A stretch of 64,000 bases of DNA, from assembly GCA_963971225.1 (NCBI GenBank), contig OZ020267.1, positions 155,797,920 through 155,861,919 on the forward strand. Reading direction: 5' to 3'. Positions within the stretch are counted from its first letter, which is position 1; each line of letters begins with the position of its first letter. This document shows, piece after piece, positions 56,301 to 64,000 of this stretch. Made by a program: the position numbers and the translations under genes. The DNA comes from Melieria omissa. Lineage: Eukaryota > Arthropoda > Insecta > Diptera > Ulidiidae. Below the pieces are notes generated by a model. It was not told where the DNA came from. It searched no databases and saw nothing but the letters and a program-made list of their open reading frames with translations.

Positions 56301-59300
56301 TCAATTTTGAACAATTTTTAACTAATCACCATATTGTTTATGCCAACCTTGGCCATTTATTTATGTCATGTTTCCGGTGGGATATTTTTGGTATTTACCC
56401 CATTGGTGAAAGGTGGTAACACTAGCTTAATTTTTACACCATTTTGATTATGGTGACCATACGCATTTAGTTTCCACAAGCATTTCATTGGTTATGCAGA
56501 TGTATCATGTGGTCGATATCACTTTTCCACAACTATATACTTTATCCTGTATCCTTTGAGATAGCGAAAAGATTGACCCCGTTTATGAAAGCTGAAGACT
56601 CCAGCTACGTTTTAAGGGTATTCGTTTTTTCGATAAACCTAAAAATTCATATTTTACAAGCATTTTATCGATTTTGCAGTAGGCCGCCATTTAATGTCAC
56701 TCTTGCGCATCGATATGTTCATGATTGTATAATAGTAATAGAATTATTGATATCATTTGATAAAGCTGCAATCTCTAGCTAAATTTTAAGGGGTTTTTTA
56801 TTAAGGTAACCATACGCGTTTGGATTCTGTAAGCATTTTAGTGGTGAGTCGGTATTTTGTAATAGGCAGTTTTTCAATGTTATCCTTGCGCATCGATATG
56901 CTCATTATTCCTGAAGGATAATGAAAAGTTAGGGACCAATATATAAAGCTTAAGACTCTAGCTAAATTTTAAGGGGTCAATTATTAATATGCACTTATGC
57001 ATTTGGTGTTGTGATAAGCATTTTAGTGGTTGCGCACAAGTTGCAATTTGGTCAAAGTCACCGTTCCATATCGATTTGCTTTCGCATCTCAAGGGATAGC
57101 AGGATGATTGATACCATTATGGTAAGCTTAAGAGACTAGCTAAATAATAAGATATAATTTATTAAAATCCGATTATCCGTCAAGATTTAACAGCCATAAT
57201 TCCGATCAATTTTGAACAATTTTTAACTAATCACCATATTGTTTATGCCAACCTTGGCCATTTATTTATGTCATGTTTCCGGTGGGATATTTTTGGTATT
57301 TACCCCATTGGTGAAAGGTGGTAACACTAGCTTAATTTTTACACCATTTTGATTATGGTGACCATACGCATTTAGTTTCCACAAGCATTTCATTGGTTAT
57401 GCAGATGTATCATGTGGTCGATATCACTTTTCCACAACTATATACTTTATCCTGTATCCTTTGAGATAGCGAAAAGATTGACCCCGTTTATGAAAGCTGA
57501 AGACTCCAGCTACGTTTTAAGGGTATTCGTTTTTTCGATAAACCTAAAAATTCATATTTTACAAGCATTTTATCGATTTTGCAGTAGGCCGCCATTTAAT
57601 GTCACTCTTGCGCATCGATATGTTCATGATTGTATAATAGTAATAGAATTATTGATATCATTTGATAAAGCTGCAATCTCTAGCTAAATTTTAAGGGGTT
57701 TTTTATTAAGGTAACCATACGCGTTTGGATTCTGTAAGCATTTTAGTGGTGAGTCGGTATTTTGTAATAGGCAGTTTTTCAATGTTATCCTTGCGCATCG
57801 ATATGCTCATTATTCCTGAAGGATAATGAAAAGTTAGGGACCAATATATAAAGCTTAAGACTCTAGCTAAATTTTAAGGGGTCAATTATTAATATGCACT
57901 TATGCATTTGGTGTTGTGATAAGCATTTTAGTGGTTGCGCACAAGTTGCAATTTGGTCAAAGTCACCGTTCCATATCGATTTGCTTTCGCATCTCAAGGG
58001 ATAGCAGGATGATTGATACCATTATGGTAAGCTTAAGAGACTAGCTAAATAATAAGATATAATTTATTAAAATCCGATTATCCGTCAAGATTTAACAGCC
58101 ATAATTCCGATCAATTTTGAACAATTTTTAACTAATCACCATATTGTTTATGCCAACCTTGGCCATTTATTTATGTCATGTTTCCGGTGGGATATTTTTG
58201 GTATTTACCCCATTGGTGAAAGGTGGTAACACTAGCTTAATTTTTACACCATTTTGATTATGGTGACCATGCGCATTTAGTTTCCACAAGCATTTCATTG
58301 GTTATGCAGATGTATCATGTGGTCGATATCACTTTTCCACAACTATATACTTTATCCTGTATCCTTTGAGATAGCGAAAAGATTGACCCCGTTTATGAAA
58401 GCTGAAGACTCCAGCTACGTTTTAAGGGTATTCGTTTTTTCGATAAACCTAAAAATTCATATTTTACAAGCATTTTATCGATTTTGCAGTAGGCCGCCAT
58501 TTAATGTCACTCTTGCGCATCGATATGTTCATGATTGTATAATAGTAATAGAATTATTGATATCATTTGATAAAGCTGCAATCTCTAGCTAAATTTTAAG
58601 GGGTTTTTTATTAAGGTAACCATACGCGTTTGGATTCTGTAAGCATTTTAGTGGTGAGTCGGTATTTTGTAATAGGCAGTTTTTCAATGTTATCCTTGCG
58701 CATCGATATGCTCATTATTCCTGAAGGATAATGAAAAGTTAGGGACCAATATATAAAGCTTAAGACTCTAGCTAAATTTTAAGGGGTCAATTATTAATAT
58801 GCACTTATGCATTTGGTGTTGTGATAAGCATTTTAGTGGTTGCGCACAAGTTGCAATTTGGTCAAAGTCACCGTTCCATATCGATTTGCTTTCGCATCTC
58901 AAGGGATAGCAGGATGATTGATACCATTATGGTAAGCTTAAGAGACTAGCTAAATAATAAGATATAATTTATTAAAATCCGATTATCCGTCAAGATTTAA
59001 CAGCCATAATTCCGATCAATTTTGAACAATTTTTAACTAATCACCATATTGTTTATGCCAACCTTGGCCATTTATTTATGTCATGTTTCCGGTGGGATAT
59101 TTTTGGTATTTACCCCATTGGTGAAAGGTGGTAACACTAGCTTAATTTTTACACCATTTTGATTATGGTGACCATACGCATTTAGTTTCCACAAGCATTT
59201 CATTGGTTATGCAGATGTATCATGTGGTCGATATCACTTTTCCACAACTATATACTTTATCCTGTATCCTTTGAGATAGCGAAAAGATTGACCCCGTTTA

Positions 59301-62300
59301 TGAAAGCTGAAGACTCCAGCTACGTTTTAAGGGTATTCGTTTTTTCGATAAACCTAAAAATTCATATTTTACAAGCATTTTATCGATTTTGCAGTAGGCC
59401 GCCATTTAATGTCACTCTTGCGCATCGATATGTTCATGATTGTATAATAGTAATAGAATTATTGATATCATTTGATAAAGCTGCAATCTCTAGCTAAATT
59501 TTAAGGGGTTTTTTATTAAGGTAACCATACGCGTTTGGATTCTGTAAGCATTTTAGTGGTGAGTCGGTATTTTGTAATAGGCAGTTTTTCAATGTTATCC
59601 TTGCGCATCGATATGCTCATTATTCCTGAAGGATAATGAAAAGTTAGGGACCAATATATAAAGCTTAAGACTCTAGCTAAATTTTAAGGGGTCAATTATT
59701 AATATGCACTTATGCATTTGGTGTTGTGATAAGCATTTTAGTGGTTGCGCACAAGTTGCAATTTGGTCAAAGTCACCGTTCCATATCGATTTGCTTTCGC
59801 ATCTCAAGGGATAGCAGGATGATTGATACCATTATGGTAAGCTTAAGAGACTAGCTAAATAATAAGATATAATTTATTAAAATCCGATTATCCGTCAAGA
59901 TTTAACAGCCATAATTCCGATCAATTTTGAACAATTTTTAACTAATCACCATATTGTTTATGCCAACCTTGGCCATTTATTTATGTCATGTTTCCGGTGG
60001 GATATTTTTGGTATTTACCCCATTGGTGAAAGGTGGTAACACTAGCTTAATTTTTACACCATTTTGATTATGGTGACCATGCGCATTTAGTTTCCACAAG
60101 CATTTCATTGGTTATGCAGATGTATCATGTGGTCGATATCACTTTTCCACAACTATATACTTTATCCTGTATCCTTTGAGATAGCGAAAAGATTGACCCC
60201 GTTTATGAAAGCTGAAGACTCCAGCTACGTTTTAAGGGTATTCGTTTTTTCGATAAACCTAAAAATTCATATTTTACAAGCATTTTATCGATTTTGCAGT
60301 AGGCCGCCATTTAATGTCACTCTTGCGCATCGATATGTTCATGATTGTATAATAGTAATAGAATTATTGATATCATTTGATAAAGCTGCAATCTCTAGCT
60401 AAATTTTAAGGGGTTTTTTATTAAGGTAACCATACGCGTTTGGATTCTGTAAGCATTTTAGTGGTGAGTCGGTATTTTGTAATAGGCAGTTTTTCAATGT
60501 TATCCTTGCGCATCGATATGCTCATTATTCCTGAAGGATAATGAAAAGTTAGGGACCAATATATAAAGCTTAAGACTCTAGCTAAATTTTAAGGGGTCAA
60601 TTATTAATATGCACTTATGCATTTGGTGTTGTGATAAGCATTTTAGTGGTTGCGCACAAGTTGCAATTTGGTCAAAGTCACCGTTCCATATCGATTTGCT
60701 TTCGCATCTCAAGGGATAGCAGGATGATTGATACCATTATGGTAAGCTTAAGAGACTAGCTAAATAATAAGATATAATTTATTAAAATCCGATTATCCGT
60801 CAAGATTTAACAGCCATAATTCCGATCAATTTTGAACAATTTTTAACTAATCACCATATTGTTTATGCCAACCTTGGCCATTTATTTATGTCATGTTTCC
60901 GGTGGGATATTTTTGGTATTTACCCCATTGGTGAAAGGTGGTAACACTAGCTTAATTTTTACACCATTTTGATTATGGTGACCATACGCATTTAGTTTCC
61001 ACAAGCATTTCATTGGTTATGCAGATGTATCATGTGGTCGATATCACTTTTCCACAACTATATACTTTATCCTGTATCCTTTGAGATAGCGAAAAGATTG
61101 ACCCCGTTTATGAAAGCTGAAGACTCCAGCTACGTTTTAAGGGTATTCGTTTTTTCGATAAACCTAAAAATTCATATTTTACAAGCATTTTATCGATTTT
61201 GCAGTAGGCCGCCATTTAATGTCACTCTTGCGCATCGATATGTTCATGATTGTATAATAGTAATAGAATTATTGATATCATTTGATAAAGCTGCAATCTC
61301 TAGCTAAATTTTAAGGGGTTTTTTATTAAGGTAACCATACGCGTTTGGATTCTGTAAGCATTTTAGTGGTGAGTCGGTATTTTGTAATAGGCAGTTTTTC
61401 AATGTTATCCTTGCGCATCGATATGCTCATTATTCCTGAAGGATAATGAAAAGTTAGGGACCAATATATAAAGCTTAAGACTCTAGCTAAATTTTAAGGG
61501 GTCAATTATTAATATGCACTTATGCATTTGGTGTTGTGATAAGCATTTTAGTGGTTGCGCACAAGTTGCAATTTGGTCAAAGTCACCGTTCCATATCGAT
61601 TTGCTTTCGCATCTCAAGGGATAGCAGGATGATTGATACCATTATGGTAAGCTTAAGAGACTAGCTAAATAATAAGATATAATTTATTAAAATCCGATTA
61701 TCCGTCAAGATTTAACAGCCATAATTCCGATCAATTTTGAACAATTTTTAACTAATCACCATATTGTTTATGCCAACCTTGGCCATTTATTTATGTCATG
61801 TTTCCGGTGGGATATTTTTGGTATTTACCCCATTGGTGAAAGGTGGTAACACTAGCTTAATTTTTACACCATTTTGATTATGGTGACCATACGCATTTAG
61901 TTTCCACAAGCATTTCATTGGTTATGCAGATGTATCATGTGGTCGATATCACTTTTCCACAACTATATACTTTATCCTGTATCCTTTGAGATAGCGAAAA
62001 GATTGACCCCGTTTATGAAAGCTGAAGACTCCAGCTACGTTTTAAGGGTATTCGTTTTTTCGATAAACCTAAAAATTCATATTTTACAAGCATTTTATCG
62101 ATTTTGCAGTAGGCCGCCATTTAATGTCACTCTTGCGCATCGATATGTTCATGATTGTATAATAGTAATAGAATTATTGATATCATTTGATAAAGCTGCA
62201 ATCTCTAGCTAAATTTTAAGGGGTTTTTTATTAAGGTAACCATACGCGTTTGGATTCTGTAAGCATTTTAGTGGTGAGTCGGTATTTTGTAATAGGCAGT

Positions 62301-64000
62301 TTTTCAATGTTATCCTTGCGCATCGATATGCTCATTATTCCTGAAGGATAATGAAAAGTTAGGGACCAATATATAAAGCTTAAGACTCTAGCTAAATTTT
62401 AAGGGGTCAATTATTAATATGCACTTATGCATTTGGTGTTGTGATAAGCATTTTAGTGGTTGCGCACAAGTTGCAATTTGGTCAAAGTCACCGTTCCATA
62501 TCGATTTGCTTTCGCATCTCAAGGGATAGCAGGATGATTGATACCATTATGGTAAGCTTAAGAGACTAGCTAAATAATAAGATATAATTTATTAAAATCC
62601 GATTATCCGTCAAGATTTAACAGCCATAATTCCGATCAATTTTGAACAATTTTTAACTAATCACCATATTGTTTATGCCAACCTTGGCCATTTATTTATG
62701 TCATGTTTCCGGTGGGATATTTTTGGTATTTACCCCATTGGTGAAAGGTGGTAACACTAGCTTAATTTTTACACCATTTTGATTATGGTGACCATGCGCA
62801 TTTAGTTTCCACAAGCATTTCATTGGTTATGCAGATGTATCATGTGGTCGATATCACTTTTCCACAACTATATACTTTATCCTGTATCCTTTGAGATAGC
62901 GAAAAGATTGACCCCGTTTATGAAAGCTGAAGACTCCAGCTACGTTTTAAGGGTATTCGTTTTTTCGATAAACCTAAAAATTCATATTTTACAAGCATTT
63001 TATCGATTTTGCAGTAGGCCGCCATTTAATGTCACTCTTGCGCATCGATATGTTCATGATTGTATAATAGTAATAGAATTATTGATATCATTTGATAAAG
63101 CTGCAATCTCTAGCTAAATTTTAAGGGGTTTTTTATTAAGGTAACCATACGCGTTTGGATTCTGTAAGCATTTTAGTGGTGAGTCGGTATTTTGTAATAG
63201 GCAGTTTTTCAATGTTATCCTTGCGCATCGATATGCTCATTATTCCTGAAGGATAATGAAAAGTTAGGGACCAATATATAAAGCTTAAGACTCTAGCTAA
63301 ATTTTAAGGGGTCAATTATTAATATGCACTTATGCATTTGGTGTTGTGATAAGCATTTTAGTGGTTGCGCACAAGTTGCAATTTGGTCAAAGTCACCGTT
63401 CCATATCGATTTGCTTTCGCATCTCAAGGGATAGCAGGATGATTGATACCATTATGGTAAGCTTAAGAGACTAGCTAAATAATAAGATATAATTTATTAA
63501 AATCCGATTATCCGTCAAGATTTAACAGCCATAATTCCGATCAATTTTGAACAATTTTTAACTAATCACCATATTGTTTATGCCAACCTTGGCCATTTAT
63601 TTATGTCATGTTTCCGGTGGGATATTTTTGGTATTTACCCCATTGGTGAAAGGTGGTAACACTAGCTTAATTTTTACACCATTTTGATTATGGTGACCAT
63701 ACGCATTTAGTTTCCACAAGCATTTCATTGGTTATGCAGATGTATCATGTGGTCGATATCACTTTTCCACAACTATATACTTTATCCTGTATCCTTTGAG
63801 ATAGCGAAAAGATTGACCCCGTTTATGAAAGCTGAAGACTCCAGCTACGTTTTAAGGGTATTCGTTTTTTCGATAAACCTAAAAATTCATATTTTACAAG
63901 CATTTTATCGATTTTGCAGTAGGCCGCCATTTAATGTCACTCTTGCGCATCGATATGTTCATGATTGTATAATAGTAATAGAATTATTGATATCATTTGA
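53396..64000. repeat. Units 60-71: five-unit block continuing to the window edge
   Basis: Units 60-64 and 65-69 both read G,A,G,A,A, and units 70-71 begin a third round with G,A. Together with units 49-58 this makes four copies of the block, put out of register once by unit 59. It is the best support in the window for a five-unit, 4525-bp third-level repeat. Confidence 0.5.
63351..64000. repeat. Unit 71, cut by the window end
   Basis: These are the first 650 bases of a further unit, ending inside monomer 4 just after the TGATATCA palindrome. The variable site at 63701 is A. No boundary or degeneration is seen, so the cut is a window edge, not the end of the array. Confidence 0.95.

Larger units (their letters stand above)
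1..64000. repeat. Satellite array, 905-bp unit, about 70.7 tandem copies
   Basis: The window reads as a direct head-to-tail repeat of one 905-bp unit with no spacer, inversion or indel. A fixed landmark, the ATG at unit position 397, recurs at exact multiples of 905 from 397 to 62842, so no copy in that span has gained or lost a net base. Seventy full units fill 1-63350 and a partial one ends the window. All copies I compared are identical apart from unit position 351 (A or G). Hand count gives 309 G+C in 905 bases, 34%. The array continues beyond both window edges. The organisation matches eukaryotic centromeric or pericentromeric satellite; species and satellite family are not recognised, and chromosomal position is inferred, not seen. 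The unit start used here is arbitrary, being the first base of the window, which happens to fall on an AAGCATTT monomer start. Confidence 0.98.

Noticed and set aside
351..63701. The A/G string as an encoded binary message.
   Set aside because: Reading A as 0 and G as 1 in groups of eight from unit 1 gives mostly non-text values. Block periodicity from duplication explains the order better.
1..64000. CRISPR array.
   Set aside because: There are no short repeats separated by unique spacers. The repeat is 905 bp with no variable spacers and no cas genes.
1..64000. Tandem gene cluster such as rDNA, 5S, tRNA or histone repeats.
   Set aside because: No rRNA or tRNA core sequence, no coding frame of histone type, and the internal structure is a ladder of diverged ~181-bp monomers, as in a satellite.
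1..64000. Tandem transposons or viral genome copies.
   Set aside because: No transposase, reverse transcriptase or replication protein frame, no long terminal or inverted repeats, and no target-site duplications between units.

Overview
The whole window is one satellite DNA array. A 905-bp unit is repeated head to tail with no interruption and no change of length from base 1 to base 64000: 70 complete copies (1-63350) plus the first 650 bases of a 71st (63351-64000). Unit n starts at 1+905(n-1). The array runs past both edges, so its true length and flanks are not visible. I see no credible protein gene, RNA gene, transposon, CRISPR array or unique sequence.

Each 905-bp unit is itself a higher-order repeat. 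It holds five diverged monomers of about 173-192 bp (mean 181 bp), recognisable by a shared AAGCATTT-like start and a shared internal box related to GCTTAAGACTCTAGCTAAAT. A pentamer of nucleosome-length, AT-rich monomers (34% G+C by hand count) is the architecture of centromeric or pericentromeric satellites. This points to a eukaryotic nuclear genome, probably a plant or an invertebrate; I do not recognise the satellite family and cannot name the species. CpG is not clearly depleted (24 per unit, close to expectation), which is a weak argument against a vertebrate genome.

As far as I could read, the copies are identical except at one position, base 351 of the unit. It is A in 44 copies and G in 27. 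G is found in units 3, 8, 13, 15, 17, 21, 22, 26, 28, 31, 33, 35, 37, 39, 41, 43, 44, 47, 49, 51, 54, 56, 60, 62, 65, 67 and 70. The order is not random. G units are almost never adjacent (2 adjacent pairs against about 9.9 expected), units 30-43 alternate strictly A,G (a 1810-bp dimer), and units 1-14, 49-58 and 60-71 show five-unit periodicity (4525 bp). There are thus at least three nested levels: ~181-bp monomer, 905-bp pentamer, and blocks of two or five pentamers, which record recent amplification by unequal exchange or a similar process.

The one annotation-like signal, an identical 91-codon open frame in every unit, is best read as chance coding potential copied by the repeat. The most useful things here are the extreme homogeneity, the single patterned marker site, and the question of whether such an array was assembled correctly.
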